This document shows, piece by piece, positions 56,469 through 63,795 of a stretch of 63,795 nt of DNA. Source of the stretch: Alphaproteobacteria bacterium (lineage in GTDB: Bacteria; Pseudomonadota; Alphaproteobacteria; Micropepsales; Micropepsaceae); the NCBI GenBank assembly GCA_028865545.1, contig JAGWJY010000013.1, positions 1-63,795 of the forward strand, in the 5' to 3' direction. Position 1 is the stretch's first letter. Every line of letters starts with the position of its first letter. The notes under the pieces are model-generated. The model had not been told where the DNA came from, did not search any database, and was given only the letters and a program-made list of their open reading frames with translations. The position numbers and the translations under genes are program-made.

Positions 56469-58703
56469 ATGACTTTTCGTAGCAGACCCGTTGCCGTTTG
56501 GGCGCTTCCGCTCGCCACGCTTGTCCTGGCGCTGTTCGTGCTCGGAGCCGATATTGGCGGGGCAGCAACATGGCTGCGCGGCATTTTGTTTGATCACTAC
56601 CAACAATCCCAGCCCCGTACCTATGAAGACACCCGCAGCCGAGGCGGCCATAGCGTACGCGTTTTGGACATCGACGCCGCCTCGATACAACGCTTCGGCC
56701 AGTGGCCATGGTCCTATGCAGCACTGGCGAAGCTCGTCGACGATATGAAGGCCCAAGGTGCCTCCATCGTCGTCTTCACCACGCCGTTCGAACGACCGGA
56801 TTCGGCATCACCAAAGAAGCTCCTGGCGCTGGTGCCGCCCGGACCCTCCTTTGACGCGGCCCGCATGGAACTCGAGCGCATGCCGTCGCCGGACGATGCG
56901 CTTGCCTCGGCATTTTCCGGCATCCAAGCGGTGACGGGCTTCACCCTGGGCGACGCCAGACCGGCACGCACCTTGACGCTGAAAGCCACGGTCGCCTGGA
57001 CGGGCAAGTCCTACCCCTTTGGCCAGACACGCGCCTTCGATCAGGCCTCTGCATCGCTGCCCGTCATCGAGGCGGCCAGTGCCGGGGTTGGTGCCGTCAA
57101 TCTGGATATCGATCCCGACGGTAAGGTACGGCGCATGCCCCTGGTCTTTCGGCTCCGCGACAAAGCCGTGCCGACGCTGGAGGCAGAAGTGCTGCGTCTG
57201 GTCGAAGGCAAAGATGCCCTAGTGCTAAAGAGCAACGACGGCAATGCTGGATTATTCGGGAGCGCGCCAGGCATCGCGTCCGTCGACACCGGCCACACAG
57301 ACCTCGCCATGACTCCCGGCGGCTCGCTATGGATCGCCTATTCAGGCATGCAGGCGGAGCGCGAGGTGTCTGCTTCGGCTCTGATCGATAAGACCCTTGC
57401 GCCCGGCAGCTTGAGCGGCGCCATCGTCTATGTCGGCTCTCCCGACGACTTGGTGGACACACCGCTGGGTCTGATGCCTGTGGCGGACGTCCATGCCGAG
57501 GCCGTTGAGAATCTCCTGCTTGGAACCGCGTTGCGCAGGCCAGCTTCCGCAGCAGAAGCGGAGCTTCTGTGCCTGGCGCTATTCGGTCTGGGTTGTGTCT
57601 TCATATTTGCCAGATTGGGCGTGCGCTGGGCCGGACTGTTCGTCGTCTGTACCATCGCAGGCGTGAGCTACGTCTCCTGGCAGCTCTATGCCGGCGAACA
57701 TGTGCTGTTCGACGCCCTGGGTCTGAACGTCGGGCTGGCGGCGGTCTGGCTGGCGGGCGCCAGTGCGCGTGGCCTGGAGATCGCAGTCCTGCGTTCCCGG
57801 CTGAAATTGGCATTCGCCGACGCCCTGTCGCCCCGTATGATCGACCAGATCGCGCGCAATCCCCAGCTCATGAAGCTCGAAGGTGAGACCCGCACGGTGA
57901 CCTACCTAGCCTGCGGCGTGCGCGGCTTTGCCGACCTTGCATCGTCGTTCCGGGGCGATCCCGCCGCCTTCACTCGCCTGATGCAACGCGTGCTCGAACC
58001 GTTGATGGAAGCGGCACTCAACCATGGGGGCACCATTGATAAACTGACCACTGAGGGCTTCACCGCCTTCTGGAACGCGCCGCTCGATGATCCCGAACAT
58101 GCCATCCACGCCTGCGAAGCGGCCACCGGCATGATGGAGGTCATCGCGCGGACGAATGAGGTGATCACCCATGAGCGTCGCATTGACGGCGTGGCTCTGT
58201 CGCCGGTGGAAATCGGCATCGGCATTTCCAGCGGTCCGGCGATCGCGGGCGGCTTCAAGGCACATGGCCGGACCGCTTATTCCGTGAACGGCGACTGCGC
58301 CGTCCTAGCCGCCCGCATTCAGCAGATTTCCGGCCAGTACGGCCCTGCCGTGATTGTTGCCGAGAACACACGTAAGGCCTCGGAGCGCGGCTTCGCCTTC
58401 CTGGAAGTCGACTATATTGCGGTCGGCGGCCATGATGAGCCGATCAAGCTCTACGCCATGTTGGGCAATCCCGTGATGCGCGCCAGCCCCAAATTCCGCG
58501 CGCTGGCAACGTTCCACGACCACATCTTTCAATCCCTGCGGGCCCAGCAATGGCAGAAGGCGCGCGAACTGATCGACCAATGCCGCAAGCTTTCAGGTGC
58601 CAGCCAAAAGCTCTACGACCTTCACCTCACGCGCATCGCCTATTTCGAGGACAATCCGCCAAGCGAGGATTGGGACGGCGCATTCAGGCCCATTCTGAAT
58701 TAG
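56469..58703 (+). CDS. CHASE2-domain protein with degenerate adenylate cyclase domain
   Basis: A 744-residue membrane sensor. An N-terminal helix (about 10-27), a periplasmic CHASE2 sensor (about 40-355), three membrane helices (about 365-432) and a class III cyclase homology domain (about 475-640) are visible. Catalytic positions differ from active cyclases. The first metal Asp is Gly483 (ACGVRGF), the second is Glu529 (LTTEGF), and the transition-state Asn is Val612 (NGDCAVLAAR). Lys525 and Arg616 remain. This predicts weak or absent cAMP synthesis. The C-terminus has a helical extension of about 70 residues. It is convergent with the beta-propeller gene. Confidence 0.88.
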   Translation: MTFRSRPVAVWALPLATLVLALFVLGADIGGAATWLRGILFDHYQQSQPRTYEDTRSRGGHSVRVLDIDAASIQRFGQWPWSYAALAKLVDDMKAQGASIVVFTTPFERPDSASPKKLLALVPPGPSFDAARMELERMPSPDDALASAFSGIQAVTGFTLGDARPARTLTLKATVAWTGKSYPFGQTRAFDQASASLPVIEAASAGVGAVNLDIDPDGKVRRMPLVFRLRDKAVPTLEAEVLRLVEGKDALVLKSNDGNAGLFGSAPGIASVDTGHTDLAMTPGGSLWIAYSGMQAEREVSASALIDKTLAPGSLSGAIVYVGSPDDLVDTPLGLMPVADVHAEAVENLLLGTALRRPASAAEAELLCLALFGLGCVFIFARLGVRWAGLFVVCTIAGVSYVSWQLYAGEHVLFDALGLNVGLAAVWLAGASARGLEIAVLRSRLKLAFADALSPRMIDQIARNPQLMKLEGETRTVTYLACGVRGFADLASSFRGDPAAFTRLMQRVLEPLMEAALNHGGTIDKLTTEGFTAFWNAPLDDPEHAIHACEAATGMMEVIARTNEVITHERRIDGVALSPVEIGIGISSGPAIAGGFKAHGRTAYSVNGDCAVLAARIQQISGQYGPAVIVAENTRKASERGFAFLEVDYIAVGGHDEPIKLYAMLGNPVMRASPKFRALATFHDHIFQSLRAQQWQKARELIDQCRKLSGASQKLYDLHLTRIAYFEDNPPSEDWDGAFRPILN

Positions 58704-58720
58704 CGCGGCGCACCTGCGTT

Positions 58721-59770
58721 CTAGCGCACCGGATCCAGGAACAGCAGCCGCGCCGTGCCGGGCTTGATGCTGAAGCGATGGCGATAGTCGGTTGCCGGCA
58801 CCTTCTGGTTCTCGGTGATATCCGCAGTCACGAGATAGATACGGCCGCTCTTCGGGTCGAGCGCCATTGTGCGCGCGCCAAACTCAGTAGGGATCGACGG
58901 CAGCGCCACGAAGCTGTCGGGCGATTTTTCGGCGACGACGGAAAGGGTTCCGTCGCGGTTCGAGCTGTAGGCCAGACCGCGTTCCGGATCGAACGCCGCC
59001 GCGTCCGTCCCCTCGCCGATCGGCAGAGACGCCAGCACTGCCCCGGTATCGGCGTTCATGACGACCATAACTTTATTCCCGCAGCTCGAGAACAGGCGAT
59101 GATGCACACGGTCTATGGCCAGCCCATGCGGGTGCAAGCACGTCGGCATCGGCCAATGGGCGTCGGCTGTGTTGGTTGCCGTGTCGATGCGCACGATCTC
59201 GTGCTTCTCCGCACCATCCACGTAGAACTTGCCGTTGTCGCCGGACACGCCGAATTCGAGGCCGCCGCCGCCGTCGATCGTGGCGACAACAGCGTCCGTT
59301 TTTGGATCGATCACGGTCAGCTTCGCCGAATCGCCGTCGATCACGAATATGTGACCACTTGATGGGTCGTAGGAGATCCCGTCTGCGTCCGGCTCGGCCT
59401 TGATTGTCTTGGTGACCTTGAGCGTTTTCAAATTGAACACGGTGGCCACGCCGGCCTTACCATCGTCGGTAAAGCCCTGACCGGTGGCATGCGAGATGCC
59501 GATCCCGTGGGTGCCGCCGGGCATGCCGACGATGTTGCCGATCAGTGCGCCGCTACGCCCGTTGACGACCGTAACGCGATCGCCATGCGCAACATATACT
59601 CGGCTGGTTTCTGGGTCGAACACGATGTAGTCCCAGCGATCCGGCACCCCCAGCGGGATGGTCCTGGTGATGTGATACGCTGGCGCGTCCGCGGCGGGGG
59701 CCGCGGATACGGAAACGGGTATGACCAATGCTACGGCAGCCAAGGCGACAAAAGAATAGGATCGCAACAT
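58721..59770 (-). CDS. YncE-like periplasmic beta-propeller protein
   Basis: A 349-residue secreted protein with a signal peptide ending near VSA. The mature part is a seven-bladed YVTN-type propeller: repeated blades such as VVNGRSGALIGNIVGMPGG, VTKTIKAEPDADGISYDP, SAKLTVIDPKTDAVVATIDGG and VMNADTGAVLASLPIGEG. It is encoded just after a TonB-dependent receptor on the same strand. E. coli yncE lies beside the TonB receptor gene yncD, so the association recurs. A role in metal or siderophore handling is an inference. Confidence 0.87.
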   Translation of the reverse strand: MLRSYSFVALAAVALVIPVSVSAAPAADAPAYHITRTIPLGVPDRWDYIVFDPETSRVYVAHGDRVTVVNGRSGALIGNIVGMPGGTHGIGISHATGQGFTDDGKAGVATVFNLKTLKVTKTIKAEPDADGISYDPSSGHIFVIDGDSAKLTVIDPKTDAVVATIDGGGGLEFGVSGDNGKFYVDGAEKHEIVRIDTATNTADAHWPMPTCLHPHGLAIDRVHHRLFSSCGNKVMVVMNADTGAVLASLPIGEGTDAAAFDPERGLAYSSNRDGTLSVVAEKSPDSFVALPSIPTEFGARTMALDPKSGRIYLVTADITENQKVPATDYRHRFSIKPGTARLLFLDPVR

Positions 59771-59924
59771 CGGGGCCTCCCGTTGGACTATGTTCTGATT
59801 TGCGGCGAGCCTAGCTGCGATTGCACGCCCGCCGACATTATAAATCTACAATCTGCAGTGTCAGCACGCCGGACAATGCCGCGCAAGTGACCGTCAATTC
59901 CCAAAATGCATGTATCGGCCAATA

Positions 59925-59958
59925 CCATCCGGAGACCGCCTTTGCGGCCCCCGGATGG
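59925..59958 (-). repeat. Hairpin between the TonB receptor and the beta-propeller gene
   Basis: A composite stem: an outer 8-bp arm (59925-59932 with 59951-59958) and an inner 4-bp CCGC/GCGG (59936-59939 with 59944-59947) separated by a 3-by-3 internal loop. There is no T-run on the minus strand. It starts 10 bases past the receptor stop and could protect the receptor mRNA or limit read-through into the propeller gene. Confidence 0.55.
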
Positions 59959-59968
59959 TCGACGCAGA

Positions 59969-62311
59969 TTAGAAATAGACACTGACGCTGGCATAGACGG
60001 CACGTGGCGCGCCGGCGTTGGCGTAAACATCTTCTCCCAAAGTCATGGCATTGGAGTTGGTCTGGGCATCCGAGTAGTAATGCGTGTTGAAGATGTTATC
60101 GACATGGAGCGCCAGACGTACGGCGTTGGCCGGACCGTCATTGATTGGCACGACTTTCACGATACCGAGATTGACGAGCAGGTAATCCGGAATATGGATA
60201 GGTTGTCCGGCATTGATGACCATCGGATCGATCGGCGTACCGGTGTTGTAGTCCAGAAGCTGCTGTCGACCGACGTAGTGCCCCTGCAGATCGATATGCC
60301 ATGCGTGCCAATCCCAGGTGAGGCCGGCGTTGAACAGGTAGTTCGGAACATTGGCAAGGGACTGTCCCTTGCTGCAGCTGCCGCCGATATCCGCGTAGCC
60401 TTGGCTGAGCGGGTTTGACTGCGACGTGCATATCGCTTCGTTGTAAGAAGCGTTGAGATAACCCTTCAAATTGCCGACCCCGACATCGCCGAAATCATCG
60501 GTCAGCTCCAGTTCGGCGCCTTGATAACGTTGACTACCACCGTTCAGCTGTTCGGTAGCGCCGTATCCACCCGGCACGGGCGCCGTATAGATGATGTGCG
60601 AGAAATTTTCGTGATAGACGTTAAAGGCTGCTTGCAGATCGTCCACTTTGTAGCGCGCACCAGCTTCGAAATCTTCGGCATATTCTGGTTTCACCGTCAC
60701 CGGCGGAACAGCACCACCGTAACCCAATTCGTTGTATAGCGCGGTGATGTCTGGGAATTTCACGTTCCTGCCGTATGACGCATAAAGTGTGAAATTGGTG
60801 AGCGCTTCGAAGCTCCCACCCAATGTCGGCGACAGGAAATGTTCGTCGGCATGAATGCTGCCGGGAGGGACGTAGAAGAAGCCCAGCGCGTCGTTATCTT
60901 CCGCAGCGGAGCCGATATATTTGACACCCGGTGTAACGTGAATGCGGTCATCCAGGAAATGGATGTCGTCTTGCACGTAGGCCGACCACATCTGACGCGT
61001 ATCGTGCTCGTCCCAAGCATCGTTGTAACCGACGGTCATCGGCATCTTGTAGGTACCGTACCAATATTCGCGTGAGTGCAGTTCCCCGACATTGAAATCA
61101 CCGCCGGCGGTGACCTTGTTGTACGGTAGGTCGGCCGTGAGCGTGGCGCGGTCGCCATAGACGGCACCGTTATAGCCGTAGAAATGATAATCCGTACCGA
61201 GCTTGCTCGAGGCGAACACGGTTCTTGGATCGTACAGCGACGGCGGACCATAGTTCGTCCAGAACGGATAGCCCGAGCCCTGGTCGTCCAAATAATACGG
61301 CCCGCTATAGGCAGGGTTCGAGAACGATTCGCGCTGATAATTGTTATCGCCGGCATAAGCGTCATCTTCGAACGTGATGAAGCTGGCGAGCTGTGATTTA
61401 ACGCCGATGATGCCCAGAAAATTCGTATCGGCATTGGCCGAGCGATAAGTGTCCGTCGGCCATTGATAACTCCAGCCGTTCTGTCTGATCAGATTGACCG
61501 GAATATATTGAGGCGCATTACCTTTGTTTCTGTTGTAGACGAAATAGCTGTAGACCTGTGTCTTACCAACATCATACTGCCCGGCATAATAGAGGTTGTC
61601 GTTCCAGTCCGGCGTGTTGTCGAGCCAACTTGAGCTGTAATCGCGTTCGACGGAGATGGTTTGCTTGAGGCCGTTCCAATCGCCCGTGTTGAATGTCGCG
61701 TGATAGTCGATGGTTCCAAAACTGCCGCCGTCGACGCCAACATCGCCACCCATCTCGTCGGTCGGCTGGCGCGGAAGATAATTGATTGTGCCACCCAGCG
61801 AGTTGTAGGTGTTGACGGCCGGGTTGTTCACGCCGCGATAGAGTTGGACGCCTTCGAGATCGCGGGTGATGAATAGCACGTTGTTCCGATTGTCGGCCTG
61901 GTAGGTGACGCCACTGTTGAAAACGTCGTTCAGAGGGACGCCGGCAATAGTCTCGCCGAATTCGCCGTCGGCAAACGAACGAAATTTGATGTTCGTCTCC
62001 ATGCCGTTCGCTCCGCCCGTGGTGGCATAGATGGACGGCTCTTTGTTCAGCAGCGTTTGAACCGTGGTCGTCGGGCCCGGCGATTCGTTCAGCAGAGTCT
62101 CCTGGCTGATCGTGCTTTCCGTGAAGGCCGCCTTCATAGGGACCTTGTCTGTCTGCAATTTGTTGCCGGTGACGATAATGGTTTCGACCGTGCCGGCTTT
62201 GTGTTGCTTAGCCGTCGATGTCGTAGCCGAATTGTCGGTTTGCGCGATGGCGCCGAACGAAAAAAGGAATGCCCCCACCATGGTGGTGGCCATTAGTGCA
62301 CCGTGTCTCAT
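59969..62311 (-). CDS. TonB-dependent outer membrane receptor
   Basis: A 780-residue receptor. The signal peptide ends AIAQ near residue 23, a TonB-box-like ETIIVTG follows near residue 43, and the plug domain extends to about residue 190. The beta-barrel fills the rest and ends in aromatic ASVSVYF, typical of outer membrane proteins. The plug contains the NNPAVNTYNSLGGTINYLPRQP segment of siderophore-type receptors. AGGGG precedes the ATG. The ligand is unknown; the linked YncE-like gene points to iron or another metal chelate. No Fur box was confidently seen. Confidence 0.93.
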   Translation of the reverse strand: MRHGALMATTMVGAFLFSFGAIAQTDNSATTSTAKQHKAGTVETIIVTGNKLQTDKVPMKAAFTESTISQETLLNESPGPTTTVQTLLNKEPSIYATTGGANGMETNIKFRSFADGEFGETIAGVPLNDVFNSGVTYQADNRNNVLFITRDLEGVQLYRGVNNPAVNTYNSLGGTINYLPRQPTDEMGGDVGVDGGSFGTIDYHATFNTGDWNGLKQTISVERDYSSSWLDNTPDWNDNLYYAGQYDVGKTQVYSYFVYNRNKGNAPQYIPVNLIRQNGWSYQWPTDTYRSANADTNFLGIIGVKSQLASFITFEDDAYAGDNNYQRESFSNPAYSGPYYLDDQGSGYPFWTNYGPPSLYDPRTVFASSKLGTDYHFYGYNGAVYGDRATLTADLPYNKVTAGGDFNVGELHSREYWYGTYKMPMTVGYNDAWDEHDTRQMWSAYVQDDIHFLDDRIHVTPGVKYIGSAAEDNDALGFFYVPPGSIHADEHFLSPTLGGSFEALTNFTLYASYGRNVKFPDITALYNELGYGGAVPPVTVKPEYAEDFEAGARYKVDDLQAAFNVYHENFSHIIYTAPVPGGYGATEQLNGGSQRYQGAELELTDDFGDVGVGNLKGYLNASYNEAICTSQSNPLSQGYADIGGSCSKGQSLANVPNYLFNAGLTWDWHAWHIDLQGHYVGRQQLLDYNTGTPIDPMVINAGQPIHIPDYLLVNLGIVKVVPINDGPANAVRLALHVDNIFNTHYYSDAQTNSNAMTLGEDVYANAGAPRAVYASVSVYF

Positions 62312-62610
62312 TACCCCTGCCTTTCAACATGAATGGCGCTCCCCCCATGCAGGAAGTAGTGAGAAGTGTTGACGGAAAAACAAAAGTTTTTTTTCAGTTC
62401 GACGAATGCCGCATTATAAATTTGTGAGCAAATCGACCGCCGCGATGTCTGTGGTGACTGGGCGCCGAATGTTTGAGCAAACCGCTGCCCAACTAGGCGA
62501 TTCAGACCGTGCAGGAATTGTGGTTCTAGGCGCACGCCCCTCCGGAAACTTGTCGTTGCAGCGGACCGCACCAGACACAAAAATTTCAAGAATGGGATAA
62601 GCTCTGGCTG
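62312..62610. other. Divergent intergenic region, TonB receptor / DUF2817
   Basis: A 299-base gap without a gene. On the minus strand a perfect TATAAT (62418-62413) lies about 100 bases before the receptor start, but no matching -35 is present, so an activator may be needed. An A/T-rich run around 62380-62395 sits between this box and the start codon. Confidence 0.4.
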
Positions 62611-63696
62611 ATGAACGCGAAGCCTGAAGGTCATTTCCCTGCCGATTATCGTTCGGCCCGCATTGCTTTCATCAAAGCGTGCACGGCGGCAAATCTTGGT
62701 AGCATTGCACGCGTACACCCGACGGCGAAGGCGCGCGACGGCAAACCGCTGTTCCTTGACACCGCAACCATCGGCCCGCGCGACGCCCAGTCGGCGTTGC
62801 TGCTGATTTCTGGGACTCATGGCGTCGAGGGCTACTTCGGGTCTGGCGTGCAGACCGGCTTGCTGCGCGAGGGGCTGGCGTCGCGCATGCCGAAGGCGGC
62901 GAAAGTTGTCCTGCTGCATGCGCTGAACCCGTATGGCTTTTCGTGGGACCGGCGTGTCGATGAGGAGAACGCCGACGTCAATCGTAACTTCGTCGACCAC
63001 ACGAATCCTCCTGCCAACGAAGCTTATGAGGCGCTTGCAGATGCGATCGCACCGAAGGACATCTCGGCCGAGGCATTGAAGATCGCCAACGCTAAGCTTC
63101 GCGCTTACTCACAGGCGCATGGTGCGTTTGCCCTGCAGGAGGCGATATCCAAGGGGCAATACGAATTTCCTGACGGACTTTACTTTGGCGGGCGTCGTCA
63201 GGGTTGGTCGGCCAGGATGCTGTACGATGTGTTCCGCGAAGAACTGGCACAAGTGAAGAAACTGATCGTGATCGATTTTCACACCGGCCTCGGAGCGCAC
63301 GGCGAAGGTGAGATGATCAGTGAAGATCTTCCGGGAAGTGCGCCTTACCGACGCGCCAAGCGGTTGTGGGGCGAGCGCGTCAAGTCGAGTGAGGCCGGCG
63401 AATCCGTTTCAGTTCCTTTGACCGGCACGATTGACAAAGCTTTTCCTGCATGGATGAGAGGTGGCGAGCTGACCTTTGCGGCGTTGGAAATGGGAACCGT
63501 CGCCACCCGAGAGGGTTTTCTGGCGCTTAGGAAGGACAACTGGCTGCATCGTGTCGCAGGCACGGCTCACTCTGCCGCCGATGCTATCCGCCGGGAGCTC
63601 CGCGCGGCTTTTTACCCCGACACTTTGGAGTGGAAGCGCAAGGCCTGGGCGGCCGCCCATGAGGTGGTTGGGGCGGCCCTGGAGGCGTTAGGCTAG
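62611..63696 (+). CDS. DUF2817 / M14-like metallopeptidase-type protein
   Basis: A 361-residue cytoplasmic protein of the DUF2817 group, related to M14 zinc carboxypeptidases. Zinc ligands can be read: His70 and Glu73 in SGTHGVEG (HxxE), and a later His in IVIDFHTGLG (about 222). The substrate-carboxylate Arg region is NADVNRNF near residue 137. The putative catalytic Glu may lie in LEMGTV near the end. No signal peptide is present. The natural substrate is unknown. It is divergent from the TonB receptor. Confidence 0.87.
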   Translation: MNAKPEGHFPADYRSARIAFIKACTAANLGSIARVHPTAKARDGKPLFLDTATIGPRDAQSALLLISGTHGVEGYFGSGVQTGLLREGLASRMPKAAKVVLLHALNPYGFSWDRRVDEENADVNRNFVDHTNPPANEAYEALADAIAPKDISAEALKIANAKLRAYSQAHGAFALQEAISKGQYEFPDGLYFGGRRQGWSARMLYDVFREELAQVKKLIVIDFHTGLGAHGEGEMISEDLPGSAPYRRAKRLWGERVKSSEAGESVSVPLTGTIDKAFPAWMRGGELTFAALEMGTVATREGFLALRKDNWLHRVAGTAHSAADAIRRELRAAFYPDTLEWKRKAWAAAHEVVGAALEALG

Positions 63697-63753
63697 GCAG
63701 TGGCCTGTTCGTTGCGGAACGGCAGGGCCTTGGTCTATAGGATCGGGTAGTCC

Positions 63754-63795
63754 GCACCCGTAGCTCAGCTGGATAGAGTGCTGCCCTCCGAAGGC
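63754..63795 (+). tRNA. tRNA-Arg (anticodon CCG), truncated by the window end
   Basis: The first 42 bases of a tRNA: acceptor 5' strand GCACCCG, D-arm GCTC/GAGT (one G-U), anticodon stem start CTGCC and loop CTCCGAA with anticodon CCG at 63788-63790. A TATAGG box at 63736-63741 upstream is a possible -10. The 3' half lies outside the window. Confidence 0.85.

Overview
The window is GC-rich bacterial DNA that reads as a contiguous alphaproteobacterial chromosome segment. Lineage clues are the DUF484-xerC and priA cluster, the RegA/RegB/SenC redox cassette (GGxxNPF quinone motif in RegB), MmcB, the MarR-GNAT fusion, dnaK-dnaJ followed by a PmtA-type methyltransferase, an HIG1-type small membrane protein, and the rimP-nusA-ylxR-infB-rbfA-truB-rpsO-pnp block. 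The exact genus cannot be read from the sequence; a lineage outside the best-studied Rhizobiales and Rhodobacterales is my guess. No prophage, insertion sequence, CRISPR array or rRNA operon is visible. Nearly all of the window is tightly packed housekeeping and metabolic genes.

Layout. 1-8.8 kb: an MFS permease, xerC/DUF484, priA, a DUF3298/4163 secreted protein lying between priA and a second copy of the priA 3' end, a small lipoprotein, leuC, an HIG1-type membrane protein and a universal stress protein. 8.7-15.7 kb: mutS diverging from a malic enzyme-phosphotransacetylase fusion, an M20 peptidase and tspO. 15.7-19.6 kb: dnaK (RpoH-like promoter), a long hairpin, dnaJ, a phospholipid methyltransferase. 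19.6-29.7 kb: pckA, a MoeB/ThiF-type activating enzyme, a large protein of unknown function, a MarR-GNAT regulator with a likely self-operator, polA with a zinc-finger gene overlapping it, a PduO-type cobalamin adenosyltransferase, a small membrane protein and a cupin. 29.8-39.3 kb: the transcription/translation operon rimP to pnp on the minus strand, with hairpins in its leader, in the infB-rbfA gap and in front of pnp, ending in a strong intrinsic terminator. 39.3-43.4 kb: hslV-hslU, metK, trmB and a small membrane protein, all minus. 43.4-51.6 kb: an acid-ceramidase-like Ntn hydrolase, hisB, a diiron protein with a paired-dyad promoter region, mmcB/yjbR, regB-regA with divergent senC, folD-yggU-yggT, and tRNA-Ala(CGC). 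51.7-63.8 kb (more accessory): a PQQ-type sugar dehydrogenase, a FliL-like periplasmic protein, an EF-hand protein, two SDR oxidoreductases, a CHASE2 protein whose cyclase domain has lost catalytic residues, a TonB receptor/YncE-type beta-propeller pair, a DUF2817 peptidase-like protein and a truncated tRNA-Arg(CCG).

The most unusual signals are regulatory or structural rather than a new gene cluster: the duplicated priA tail flanking one cargo gene, structured RNA at four points in the dnaKJ and nusA-pnp operons, the paired TGAC/GTCA dyads before the diiron gene, the CTTGA/TCAAG dyad over the MarR-GNAT promoter, and the degenerate CHASE2 cyclase. All functional calls come from reading motifs by eye; no database search was run.
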